Shown in pieces: positions 25,658 through 34,153 of a stretch of 64,000 nucleotides of DNA (the stretch's first letter is position 1; each line of letters begins with the position of its first letter). A program made the translations under genes and the position numbers. The notes under the pieces are model-generated. The model worked only from the letters and a program-made list of their open reading frames with translations, was not told where the DNA came from and made no database searches. Location of the stretch: positions 62,001 through 126,000 of the forward strand of contig CAWIMG010000018.1 of NCBI GenBank assembly GCA_963837105.1. Reading direction: 5' to 3'. The stretch is from UBA9676 sp963837105. GTDB taxonomy: Bacteria; Actinomycetota; Actinomycetes; Streptosporangiales; Streptosporangiaceae.

Positions 25658-25800
25658 TCTCACCTCTCCTCGTCCCGGCCAGCACCAGCGGCTGGCGGCT
25701 GCGGGTCAGGCGTTCAGCCGATATATACGCCATCCAGCTCGGCTTGCCGCGGGCGGCCTCCGCCGCATCGCCGCACGGCTGGCCAGTAGGGTGGTCTGGC

Positions 25801-28152
25801 GTGAGCGATCCGGCGGCGGTGGTGACGCCGGCCGGCGGGCTGACCAGCGCCGAGGTCGCCGCCCGCCGGGGTCAGGGGCTGGGCAATGAGGCCGGGGAAC
25901 GAACCAGCCGGCCGGTGCGGGACATCCTGCGCGCCAACATCGTGACCCGGTTCAACGTCATCCTGGGCGTGCTGCTGGTGGTCATCCTGGCCGCCGGTGA
26001 GCCACAGGACGCGCTGTTTGGCATCGTGCTGGTGGCCAACGCGCTGATCGGGATCGCGCAGGAAGTCCGGGCCAAGCTGACGCTGGACCGGCTCGCCGTG
26101 CTGAGCGCGCCCCGGATCCGGGTGGTCCGCGACGGGCAGCAGGATGACATAGCTGTCGCGGATCTGGTCGCCGGGGACCTGGTCAACCTGCGCGCGGGCG
26201 ACCAGCTGGTGGCGGACGGGGTGGTCCGCACCAGCGCGGGCCTGCAGGCAGACGAGTCGCTGCTGACTGGCGAGTCCGAGCCGGTGGACAAGCGGCCCGG
26301 TGACCGGCTGCTGTCTGGCAGCTTCGTGGTCGCCGGGACCGGCGGCTACCAGGCCATCGAGGTGGGCGCCGAGGCCTACGCCCGCAAACTGGCCGCTGAG
26401 GCGCGCCGGTTCACGGTGGTCCGCTCAGAACTTGTGGATGGCATCAACCGGATCCTGCGCTACGTCACCTGGGCGATCGGGCCGGTGGCAGTGCTGATGC
26501 TGGCCAGCCAGCTGCACGCCCGTGACTCGGTGCGGGAAGCGCTCACCGGCACCGTCGCGGCACTGGTCGGCATGGTGCCGCAGGGCCTGGTGCTGCTGAC
26601 CAGCATCGCCTTTGGCGCGGCGGCGGTCACCCTGGCCCGCCGCCAGGTGCTGGTCCAGCAACTGCCCGCGGTCGAGGGCCTGGCCCGGGTGGACGTCGTC
26701 TGCTTCGACAAGACCGGGACGATCACCGACGGGAGCATCGCGTTCGACCGGCTGGTCCGGCTCGACGATGCCAGCCCCGCCGGGCAGGCGCTGGGGGCGC
26801 TGGCCGGCCAGCCGGACGCCAACGCCACGCTGGCGGCGATCGGGCAGGCGTTCCCGCCCCCGGGCGGCTGGCGGCGCCTGGAGGCGGTGCCCTTCTCGTC
26901 GGCACGCAAATGGAGCGCCGCCAGCTTCGCCGGGCAGGGCACCTGGGTGCTCGGCGCGCCGGAGATGGTGCTGCCCGCAGGCCCACCAGGGCCGCTGGCG
27001 CGGGCCGCCTCGCTCGCGGCCAGCGGCCGCCGGGTCCTGCTGCTGGCCCACACCGGCTCGCCGCTGGCCGGCGACGCGCTGCCACCCGGCTTGCGGCCGG
27101 TGGCGCTGATCTCGCTCACCGAGCGGCTGCGGCCGGACGCCACCGCGACCGTGGCTTACCTGGCGGCCCAGGGGGTCGCGCTGAAAATGATCTCCGGCGA
27201 CAGCCCGCACACCGTCAGCGCGGTCGCGGCGCGGGTGGGACTGCCGCAGCTGGGAGAGCCGGTCAACGCCCGCGACCTGCCCGCCGATCCGGAGGCGCTC
27301 GGTGCCGTGCTGGAAGCAAATGCAGTGTTCGGCCGGGTGGCTCCGCACCAGAAGCAGGCGATGGTGACCGCGCTCCAGGCCCGTGGGCACACCGTTGCGA
27401 TGACCGGCGACGGCATCAACGACGTACTCGCACTCAAGCTCGCCGACATCGGCATCGCCATGGGCTCGGGTGCGCCGGCCACCCGGGCGGTCGCCGAACT
27501 GGTGCTGCTCGACAACGGGTTCGCCAGCATGCCCGCAGTGGTAGCGGAGGGCCGGCGGGTGACGGCGAACATCGAGCGGGTGGCCAACCTGTTCGTGACC
27601 AAGACGGTGTGGGCCACACTGCTTGCGGTGGCCGTGGCCGTCAGCCTGCTGCCCTACCCCTTCCTGCCCCGGCATCTGACCATCATCGACACACTGGCCA
27701 TCGGTGTGCCCGCCTTCTTCCTGGCGCTCGCGCCGAACCAGCGGCGCTACCAGCCGGGTTTCGCCAGCCGGGTACTCAGGTTCGCGATCCCGGCCGGGGC
27801 CGTCATCGCCGGGGCCACCCTCGCGGCCTATGCCGTGGCCCGGGCCGGCGGCCTGCCGCTGGCACAGCAGCGCACGGCCGCGACCCTGGTCACCCTCGCG
27901 CTCAGCCTGTGTGTGCTGATCATGCTGGCGATGCCGCTCACCTGGCCGCGGATCGTCCTGGTCGGCGCGATGTCGGCTGGCTTCGTGCTGCTGTTCCCGG
28001 TGGCCGCGGTGCGTTCCTTCTACGCGCTCGAACTGCCCCGGGGCGAACTCGGCATCATTGCGCTGATCGTGGCGCTGGGGGCCGCCGCGCTGGCGGTCAT
28101 CTGGCTCCGGGCCAGGCGTCCCGGCTCGCAGCGGCCGGAGCCGGGTGTCTGA
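25801..28152 (+). CDS. ctpE: P-type cation ATPase, CtpE-like
   Basis: A 783-residue P-type ATPase using ATP to move a cation across the membrane. The phosphorylated aspartate is D303 in CFDKTGTITDG, the dephosphorylation motif is LTGES, and the hinge is MTGDGINDVLALKLADIGIAMGSG. The M4 segment VGMVPQGLVLLTSIAF has the PQG-type ion site of mycobacterial CtpE, linked experimentally to calcium uptake, and lacks the CPx of heavy-metal pumps. GTG 25801 is the probable start. Its last 56 bases overlap the end of the convergent heavy-metal ATPase. Confidence 0.8.
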   Translation: MSDPAAVVTPAGGLTSAEVAARRGQGLGNEAGERTSRPVRDILRANIVTRFNVILGVLLVVILAAGEPQDALFGIVLVANALIGIAQEVRAKLTLDRLAVLSAPRIRVVRDGQQDDIAVADLVAGDLVNLRAGDQLVADGVVRTSAGLQADESLLTGESEPVDKRPGDRLLSGSFVVAGTGGYQAIEVGAEAYARKLAAEARRFTVVRSELVDGINRILRYVTWAIGPVAVLMLASQLHARDSVREALTGTVAALVGMVPQGLVLLTSIAFGAAAVTLARRQVLVQQLPAVEGLARVDVVCFDKTGTITDGSIAFDRLVRLDDASPAGQALGALAGQPDANATLAAIGQAFPPPGGWRRLEAVPFSSARKWSAASFAGQGTWVLGAPEMVLPAGPPGPLARAASLAASGRRVLLLAHTGSPLAGDALPPGLRPVALISLTERLRPDATATVAYLAAQGVALKMISGDSPHTVSAVAARVGLPQLGEPVNARDLPADPEALGAVLEANAVFGRVAPHQKQAMVTALQARGHTVAMTGDGINDVLALKLADIGIAMGSGAPATRAVAELVLLDNGFASMPAVVAEGRRVTANIERVANLFVTKTVWATLLAVAVAVSLLPYPFLPRHLTIIDTLAIGVPAFFLALAPNQRRYQPGFASRVLRFAIPAGAVIAGATLAAYAVARAGGLPLAQQRTAATLVTLALSLCVLIMLAMPLTWPRIVLVGAMSAGFVLLFPVAAVRSFYALELPRGELGIIALIVALGAAALAVIWLRARRPGSQRPEPGV

Positions 28153-30031
28153 CCTGGTGCCGCGGACGGGCCGGTGATTCCGCTCCGGCCAGTGCTGCCG
28201 GCTCCCTTCGCCCCGGCGACAGCGCCCGCAAGGCGTTGAGTATTACCGCCAGGTCGATGGCTTCCTGCAGCAGCGCTCCCCATACCGCGGGCAGCCAGCC
28301 GGCCGCGGCAACCGCCATGGCCGCCACCGACAGCCCCATCCCGGCCAGCACGCTCTGCCGGGCGATCCGCCGGGTGCGGCGGGCCAGCCACATCACCTCG
28401 CCGAGCCGGTCCAGCCGGTCCACGGTGAGCACCGCGTCGGCGGCCTGCGAGGAAGCGGTGGCACCGCGCGCGCCCATGGCTACCCCCACATCCGCCAGTG
28501 CCAGCGCGGGCGCGTCGTTGATACCGTCGCCGACCATGATGACCGTGCCGTGGCAGCGTTCCGCGGTGACCGCGTCCAGTTTCCCCGCCGGTGTCTGCTC
28601 GGACAGCACTTCGTCCACGCCGATGGCGGCGCTGACATTGGCTGCCACCTCTGGCCGGTCACCGGTGACCATCACCACCCGGCGGATGCCGCCCGCCCGG
28701 AGCGCGCGGATGGTCCCAGCGGCGTCCGGCCGGACCGGGTCGTCCAGAATGATGACCCCGGCGGGCTCGTCGTCGATGGCGATGAACACCGCCAGCGACC
28801 CGTCCCGCCGGGCCCGGCGTCGCGCGGCCGCCGCCCACTCCGGTGTGCCCGCCGCGCCGCCGATCCCGCACCATGCCGCCTTACCGACGGCGACCCAGTG
28901 CCCATCGACCAGGCCCCGGATGCCTTCGCCGGGAACTTCCTCGGCCTGGTGTGGCAGTGCCAGGCCGACCCCACGCTCGCGGGCGGCGCCGACCACCGCA
29001 CCGGCGAGCACATGCCCGGACTCTTGATCCAGCGATGCCGCCAGCCGCAGCACGTCCGCCGCGGCCCACGCCCCGGCCGGCCAGACCGCGGTGACGGCAG
29101 GCCGGCCGCTGGTGAGCGTGCCGGTCTTGTCCAGCAGCAGGGTCGTGCCCTGGGCCAGCCGTTCCAGCACGCCACCGCCCTTGACCACTACCCCGCGCCG
29201 GGCGGCCACCGACATGCCGGACACCAGGGCCACCGGGGCGGCCAGGATAAGCGGGCAGGGGGTGGCCACCACCAGCACCGCCACCGCCCGGGCCGGGCCC
29301 GCGACTGCCCACGCCAGGCCGGCCGCGGCCAGGCTGAACGGCAGGAACCAGAGTGCGTAGCGGTCGGCCAGCCGGACAAACGGCGCCTGGGAGTTCTCGG
29401 CCTCGGTGACCAGCCGGACGATGCCCGCATACGTACTGTCGGCCGCCCTCGCGGTGGCCGCCAGGTCGAACGGGTCGCCGGCGTTCACCACCCCGCTGCG
29501 TACCGGCTCCCCGGCAGCCCGCTCCACCGGCACCGCTTCGCCGGTCAGCGCCGACTCGTCCAGCACCGCCCGGCTGGTCGCAACCATGCCGTCCACCGGC
29601 ACCAGGTCGCCATGGGCCACCAGTACCACATCGCCGGGCATGATCTCTGCCAGCGGCACCGTGGACAGCGTGCCGTTCCGGCGCAGCCGGGCGGTCCGCG
29701 GCACCCGGTCCAGCAGCCCGGCCAGATCCCGCCGGGCCCGGCCGGCTGCCCACCCTTCCAGCGCCCGTCCACTGGCCAGCATGACGCTGATCACAGCCGC
29801 CGCCAGCAGTTCTCCCACCGCAATCGCGCCCAGCAGCGCGAGCAGCGCGATCAGATCCACCCCGATCCGCCGCCTGCGCAGGCTGTCCACCATCGCCCAG
29901 CCGGCGTACCCGACCCCGCAGCCGGCCACCGCCAGCCAGCCAATATCCGCGGCTCCGGCCTCCCCCGCGAGCCACAGGACCAAGCCGGTGGCCAGTCCCG
30001 TCGCCGTCACCACGAGCAACCCGGTTGCCAT
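28097..30031 (-). CDS. heavy-metal P1B-type ATPase
   Basis: A 644-residue P1B pump exporting a soft or transition metal ion. The ion-site motif is ATPCPL with C259, the phosphorylated residue is D301 in LLDKTGTLTSG, and MVGDGINDAPALALADVGVAMG is the hinge. There is no cysteine-rich HMA domain at the N-terminus, which starts directly with helices, and the C-terminus is a Pro/Arg-rich tail. ATP-CPL is shared by Cu, Zn/Cd and other P1B groups, so the metal is not decided. No metal-sensing regulator is adjacent. Confidence 0.82.
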   Translation of the reverse strand: MATGLLVVTATGLATGLVLWLAGEAGAADIGWLAVAGCGVGYAGWAMVDSLRRRRIGVDLIALLALLGAIAVGELLAAAVISVMLASGRALEGWAAGRARRDLAGLLDRVPRTARLRRNGTLSTVPLAEIMPGDVVLVAHGDLVPVDGMVATSRAVLDESALTGEAVPVERAAGEPVRSGVVNAGDPFDLAATARAADSTYAGIVRLVTEAENSQAPFVRLADRYALWFLPFSLAAAGLAWAVAGPARAVAVLVVATPCPLILAAPVALVSGMSVAARRGVVVKGGGVLERLAQGTTLLLDKTGTLTSGRPAVTAVWPAGAWAAADVLRLAASLDQESGHVLAGAVVGAARERGVGLALPHQAEEVPGEGIRGLVDGHWVAVGKAAWCGIGGAAGTPEWAAAARRRARRDGSLAVFIAIDDEPAGVIILDDPVRPDAAGTIRALRAGGIRRVVMVTGDRPEVAANVSAAIGVDEVLSEQTPAGKLDAVTAERCHGTVIMVGDGINDAPALALADVGVAMGARGATASSQAADAVLTVDRLDRLGEVMWLARRTRRIARQSVLAGMGLSVAAMAVAAAGWLPAVWGALLQEAIDLAVILNALRALSPGRREPAALAGAESPARPRHQVRHPAPAAASRDAWPGAR

Positions 30032-30187
30032 CCGTTGGCGCCAGCCCGCTCAGCCGGTGCCGGCCGCGCAGGGGATTCCGCATGCTAGTGATCTTGCAGC
30101 TGGCGCCGCCCGGCAGCTAGAGGCCAACGCCGCTGGCCAGCGGGTCCTTCGTCCCGGTTAGCCGGATCATCCGCATCGGAAGCCAGT

Positions 30188-30776
30188 TCAGTCGTGCGGG
30201 CTGACCCATACCGAGAGGCACGCGGGCTGCAGCGCCTGGTGCACGATAGCGGCCAGATCGTCGCGTACCGAGTCCAGGTCCATGGCGCCGGTGAGGCGGC
30301 CGGCGAACGCGGCGATGGTCTGGCCGGCGTCGTAGCGAGCCCGGTTGAACCGCCGGGTCCACTGCCCGCTGCACCCGCCGCCGCACCGGGCTGAACAGCG
30401 CGGCGACCGCCAGCGTGGAGGCGGCCACCGCGACCGGCAAGGACAGCGGCAGCACCCGGGTGGCCAGCAGCACCAGGCCGGCATACACCCCGATCAGCAG
30501 GCCGGTCACGATCGCGTACGCCAGCGTGCGGGAGATGATCCGGTCGATCTCATACAGCCGGTACTTCAAGATCGCGACGGGCAGCGCGAAGCTGGCGAAG
30601 AACGCGGCGATCTCCAGGACCAGCAGGGACGAGGCGGAGGCCAGCGGCACATAAAGGACAGCCAGCGCGAGCGACACCACGCCCAGCACGGCCGCCGTCA
30701 CCGGAGCTGCCAGGCGGGCCCGGCGGGCGCCGCCGGCCGGCCCCGTCTGCCCAGCCGCTGATGCTGCCTCCCTCAC
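30188..30776 (-). pseudogene. remnant of a sensor histidine kinase, N-terminal membrane part, one frameshift
   Basis: About 196 residues: membrane helices VLGVVSLALAVLYVPLA and LLIGVYAGLVLLATRVLP flank the family motif ILKYRLYEIDRIISRTLAYA, followed by RRRVQRAVDRRFNRARYDAGQ and a GAF-like start. The reading shifts near 30350, where one extra C in GACCCGG separates QRAVD from RRFNRARYDAGQ. The sequence stops at 30188 before any dimerisation or ATPase domain, so no kinase activity is possible. GTG 30776 is used; ATG 30824 is an alternative. Either a decayed gene or a stand-alone sensor plus an assembly error. Confidence 0.7.
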
Positions 30777-30840
30777 GTAAGCAGACGCTATGCCCCGAAC
30801 GTTCCGGGAACGTTGCCGCCGCACCAGGCATCATGAGCAG

Positions 30841-31377
30841 ATGCCGCTGTTCTCGTTTGAGGGCCGTGCGCCCACCATCAGCCCCGCCGCCTGGATCGCG
30901 CCCACCGCCACCCTGGTCGGTGACGTGCAGGTGGAGGCGGAGGCGTCCATCTGGTATGGGGCCGTGCTGCGGGCCGATTTCGGCCGGATCATCGTCCGCC
31001 GGGGTGCCAACGTCCAGGACGGGTCGATCCTGCACGGCGGCGACGATCCGGTGACCGAGGTCGGCGAGGGCGCCACCATCGGCCATCTGTGCGTGGTCCA
31101 CGGTGCCGTGATCGGCTTCGAGGCGCTCATCGGTAACGGCGCCACCGTGCTGGACGGCGCGGTGGTCGGCCGCCACGCCCTGGTGGCGGGCGGGTGCACG
31201 GTGCCGCCGGGGATGACGATTCCCGATGGCATGCTCGCCGCCGGGGTGCCGGCCCGGATCGCCCGCCCGGTCAGTGGTGCCGCGCGGCAGTGGGTAGCGA
31301 CCAACCCGGCGGTCTACCGGGACCTGGCCCGCCGGCACGCGGCCGGAGTGCGGCCGGTGGCCGGGCCTGGCGGGTGA
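30841..31377 (+). CDS. gamma-carbonic anhydrase-like hexapeptide-repeat protein
   Basis: A 178-residue left-handed beta-helix protein. Hexapeptide repeats begin at APTATLVGDVQVEAEASIWYG and continue through GATIGHLCVVHGAVIGFEALIGNGATVLDGAVV. Zinc-ligand positions of gamma-carbonic anhydrases are suggested by LHGG, GHLCVVHG and GHxxxxHG-like spacing. Homologues (YrdA, PaaY, CaiE) often lack proven anhydrase activity. ATG 30841 was chosen; a longer start has no support. Divergent from the kinase remnant. Confidence 0.78.
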   Translation: MPLFSFEGRAPTISPAAWIAPTATLVGDVQVEAEASIWYGAVLRADFGRIIVRRGANVQDGSILHGGDDPVTEVGEGATIGHLCVVHGAVIGFEALIGNGATVLDGAVVGRHALVAGGCTVPPGMTIPDGMLAAGVPARIARPVSGAARQWVATNPAVYRDLARRHAAGVRPVAGPGG

Positions 31378-31431
31378 GGCACCGGCCCCGGTCATGTGCG
31401 TCACCGCGGGCTGCGGCGCCGGGCCGCGAGG

Positions 31432-32223
31432 CTACCGCAGGTAGGAGGCGCCGTTGAGGTCGAGGATCGCGCCGCTGGCCCACTCCGACCCGGGGGCGGC
31501 CAGGTAGACGACGGCGGCGGCGATCTCCTCCGGCCGGGCGACCCGGCCGAACGGGCTCTGCCCGCGGATCTCCTCACCGGCCGGGCCAGCCAGATGACCG
31601 GCCGCCATGTCGGTGTCCACGAAACCCGGCGCCACGGTGGCGACCGCGATCCGGTGCGGCGCGAGCGCGACGGCAAGCGACTGGCCGAACGCGTTCAGGC
31701 CCGCCTTGCTGGCGCCGTAGGCGGGCTGGCCTGGCTCGCCGCGGAACGCCCCGCGGGAGGAGACGTTGATGATCCGCCCGCCACCCCCGGCGATCATGTG
31801 CTGGACCGCGCACCAGGTCACGTTGGCGGCGCCGGTCAGGTTGACGGCCAGCGTCTGCTGCCAGGCCGCCTGCCACTGCTGGTAGGACACCTGGGTGACC
31901 GGATGGGCGGTGAACACGCCCGCGTTGTTGACCAGCACGTCCAGGCCACCGAGCCCGGCGCAGGCCTGGTCCACCATCTGCCGCACCGCCTCCGGGTCCG
32001 CCAGGTCGGCCCGCACCAGCAGATGGCCACGGCCGGGCAGGCCGGCCAGCACGGTGGCCGCCTGGCCGGGCGAACTCCGGTAGTGCACCGCGACCCGGTC
32101 GCCCTGCCCCGCGAACGCCGCCGCGATGGCCCGGCCGATCCCCCGGGACGCGCCGGTGACCAGCACGGCCCGCCCGCTCACCGGCTCCGGCGCGCCAGGC
32201 CCGCCGCTGTCACCGGCGGTCAT
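31432..32223 (-). CDS. SDR family oxidoreductase (FabG-like)
   Basis: A 263-residue short-chain dehydrogenase. The cofactor motif is VTGASRGIGRAIA, the structural motif is NNAG, the active-site residues are in NVSSRGAF and YGASKAG (Tyr-x-x-x-Lys), and FVDTDMAAG follows. It resembles 3-oxoacyl-reductases, but substrate is unknown. ATG 32223 lies inside the end of the SET-domain gene (14-base overlap), so the two are translationally coupled, in a set downstream of SoxR. Confidence 0.83.
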   Translation of the reverse strand: MTAGDSGGPGAPEPVSGRAVLVTGASRGIGRAIAAAFAGQGDRVAVHYRSSPGQAATVLAGLPGRGHLLVRADLADPEAVRQMVDQACAGLGGLDVLVNNAGVFTAHPVTQVSYQQWQAAWQQTLAVNLTGAANVTWCAVQHMIAGGGGRIINVSSRGAFRGEPGQPAYGASKAGLNAFGQSLAVALAPHRIAVATVAPGFVDTDMAAGHLAGPAGEEIRGQSPFGRVARPEEIAAAVVYLAAPGSEWASGAILDLNGASYLR

Positions 32224-32734
32224 CGGGCCACCCGGGCGCCTGCCGGCGCTGCAGGTACCGGGAGAAGTAGGGCCGGTACCGGCGCTGGAGTTCGGGACGC
32301 TGCCAGTCGCGGCCGGAAACCGTGCCACGGCAGGAGGGCGTGCCGCAGTGGCAGTCCATGCTGCCGTCGTAGTCGTCGAACAGCGCGTAGTCGGTGGTGA
32401 GTTCCTCGCCCGGACTGATGCCGCGCATGGCGACCAGGACCACGTTCCCGCCGAAGCCGATGTTCGGCTCGCACGAGTGGTTGAGGAAGAGCATCACCCC
32501 CTCGTACTCGGCCTCATCCACGGCCACCAGGTGAAAGCCGTCGGCGATCTGCACGTCGGAGTTCTGCAGCCGCTCCGGCAGCGCGTGCAGGGCGGCCGTG
32601 CTGACGATGTGGCCGCCCTTGATGGCGACGATCTCGTCCCTGGCGATCGGTGCCACCGCGACCAGCCCGCGCCCCGCGATCGCGCTCGGCACGCCCTTGC
32701 TGGCCTTCGGGGTGATGTAACTGGACACGAGCAT
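32210..32734 (-). CDS. SET domain protein
   Basis: A 174-residue SET-domain protein, the fold of lysine methyltransferases using S-adenosylmethionine. The SAM/catalytic motif NHSCEPNIGF is at residues 85-94, GEELTTDYALFD at 109-120, and a post-SET-like CxC-x4-C (C128, C130, C135) in CHCGTPSCRGTV follows. ATG 32734 follows GGGAGGG by 7 bases. Bacterial SET proteins may modify ribosomal or chromatin-like proteins; the target here is unknown. Gene order SoxR-SET-SDR suggests redox-linked expression. Confidence 0.8.
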   Translation of the reverse strand: MLVSSYITPKASKGVPSAIAGRGLVAVAPIARDEIVAIKGGHIVSTAALHALPERLQNSDVQIADGFHLVAVDEAEYEGVMLFLNHSCEPNIGFGGNVVLVAMRGISPGEELTTDYALFDDYDGSMDCHCGTPSCRGTVSGRDWQRPELQRRYRPYFSRYLQRRQAPGWPDDRR

Positions 32735-32771
32735 GACCTGGCCCTCCCGGCGACCCGGCCAGCGTAACTGG

Positions 32772-33347
32772 TCAGCTACCGCCGGACGGGCCGGCCAGGC
32801 GGCCGTCGTCCCGGCGCAGCCCGGCGGGCAGGAAAGCGGCGCCCGGGCCACTGACCCGGGCCGCGTCGCCGGGATTGGAGATGGCGCAACGCTGCAGCGA
32901 CAGGCAGCCGCAGCCGATGCACGAGTCGAGGCCGTCGCGCAGCGCCGTGAGCGCGGCGATCTGGTCATCCAGCCGCCGCCGCCAGCCCCGGGACAGCCGT
33001 GACCAGTCGGCCCGGGTCGGGGTCCGCCCGGCCGGCAGCGAGGCCAGCGCCGCCGCGATCTCATCCAGGCTGAGCCCGACATTACGGGCGGCGCGGATGA
33101 AGGCCAGCCGGCGCAGGGTGTTGCGCTCGAAACGGCGCTGACCGCCCGCGGTCCGGGTAGCGGGCAGCAGGCCGAGCCGCTCGTAGTAGCGGACCGCGGA
33201 CTCGGCGAACCCGCTCCGGCGGGCGATCTCGCCGACCGTCAGCGGATCGGTGGTGTGCGTCGGCCCTCCCGGCGGTGGCCCAGCCCGGCGGGACGCCGGT
33301 GGCCGAGACACGGTGCCAGGCCCGGCGGGACGCCGGTAGGCGGACAC
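32772..33347 (-). CDS. soxR: redox-sensing MerR-family regulator SoxR
   Basis: A 191-residue MerR-type activator with a [2Fe-2S] cluster that senses redox-cycling compounds. The winged helix is LTVGEIARRSGFAESAVRYYERLGLLPATRTAGGQRRFER; the cluster ligands are the four cysteines of CIGCGCLSLQRC (CxxCxCx5C), the SoxR signature. The N-terminus is uncertain: GTG 33347 or a closer GTG gives an unusual Arg/Pro-rich leader before TDPLTVGEI. The gene is divergent from an SDR gene across a promoter with an imperfect dyad, and upstream of SET and SDR genes on its own strand. In actinobacteria SoxR usually controls quinone-response oxidoreductases. Confidence 0.87.
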   Translation of the reverse strand: MSAYRRPAGPGTVSRPPASRRAGPPPGGPTHTTDPLTVGEIARRSGFAESAVRYYERLGLLPATRTAGGQRRFERNTLRRLAFIRAARNVGLSLDEIAAALASLPAGRTPTRADWSRLSRGWRRRLDDQIAALTALRDGLDSCIGCGCLSLQRCAISNPGDAARVSGPGAAFLPAGLRRDDGRLAGPSGGS

Positions 33348-33380
33348 GGTGCCAGCCAGCCCGGCGCCAGCCGCTGGGCA

Positions 33381-33412
33381 CTTGACTTAAAGCTGACTTC
33401 AACTATCAGTAT
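33381..33412 (+). promoter_or_regulatory. probable SoxR-controlled promoter of the divergent SDR gene
   Basis: An AT-richer island reads TTGACTTAAAGCTGACTTCAA (imperfect dyad TTGACTT/ACTTCAA), with the -35-like TTGACT at 33382 and AT-rich sequence about 19 bases further. MerR-family activators use promoters with a long spacer overlapped by their operator, so this fits, but the match to the known SoxR box is partial. Confidence 0.4.
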
Positions 33413-33442
33413 GGCATGGATAGCAACCCACAGGAGGATCCC

Positions 33443-34153
33443 ATGCCTATCGCCCTGATCACGGGCGCGTCCCGCGGCCTTGGCCGGGCCGTCGCCCACA
33501 CGCTGGCCGGGCGCGGCTGGACGCTGATCGCCGACGCCCGGCGGGCGGATGATCTCACCGCTGCCCTGGCCGGCCTGGCGGACGTCACCGCCCTGCCCGG
33601 CGACGTCACCGACCCCGGGCACCGGGCCCGGCTGGCCGCGGCGGTGGCCGGTCACGGGCGGCTGGACCTGCTAGTGAACAATGCCAGCCGACTCGGCCCC
33701 AGCCCGCAGCCGTACCTGCGCGACTACCCGCTGGATGAGCTGGCCCGGGTCTACGACACCGACGTCATCGCGCCGCTGGCACTGATCCAGCTGCTGGCCG
33801 CACCGCTGACCGCCGCCTCCGGCACGATCGTGAACATCAGCTCGGACGCGGCCGTGGAGGCCTATCCCGGCTGGGGCGGCTACGGATCGGCGAAGGCCGC
33901 GCTGGACCAGCTCACCTCGGTGCTCGCGGCCGAGGAGCAGCCGTTGCGCTGCTATGCCTTCGACCCCGGTGACATGCGCACCGACATGCACCAGCAGGCC
34001 TTCCCGGGGGAGGACATCTCCGACCGGCCGGAACCGGAGACGGTCGTGCCCGCCCTGCTGCGGCTGCTGGCCGGACGGCCACCGAGCGGCCGCTACCGGG
34101 CAAGTGACCTGGCCGCTCCGGCCGGCCTCACCGCCGGGGCGGTGACGTCATGA
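33443..34153 (+). CDS. SDR family oxidoreductase
   Basis: A 236-residue short-chain dehydrogenase: cofactor motif ITGASRGLGRAVA, then LLVNNAS and NISSDAAVEAYPGWGGYGSAKAAL, in which the catalytic Tyr-x-x-x-Lys is present. ATG 33443 follows AGGAGG by 6 bases. It is divergent from SoxR and its stop overlaps the start of the QueA-like gene (ATGA), so both are translated together. A SoxR-inducible reductase of quinones or carbonyls is plausible but not shown. Confidence 0.83.
   Translation: MPIALITGASRGLGRAVAHTLAGRGWTLIADARRADDLTAALAGLADVTALPGDVTDPGHRARLAAAVAGHGRLDLLVNNASRLGPSPQPYLRDYPLDELARVYDTDVIAPLALIQLLAAPLTAASGTIVNISSDAAVEAYPGWGGYGSAKAALDQLTSVLAAEEQPLRCYAFDPGDMRTDMHQQAFPGEDISDRPEPETVVPALLRLLAGRPPSGRYRASDLAAPAGLTAGAVTS

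Noticed and set aside
26425..27675. Long minus-strand frame under the CtpE-like ATPase
   Set aside because: Low-complexity translation with no domain; the plus strand has all P-type ATPase motifs in order.
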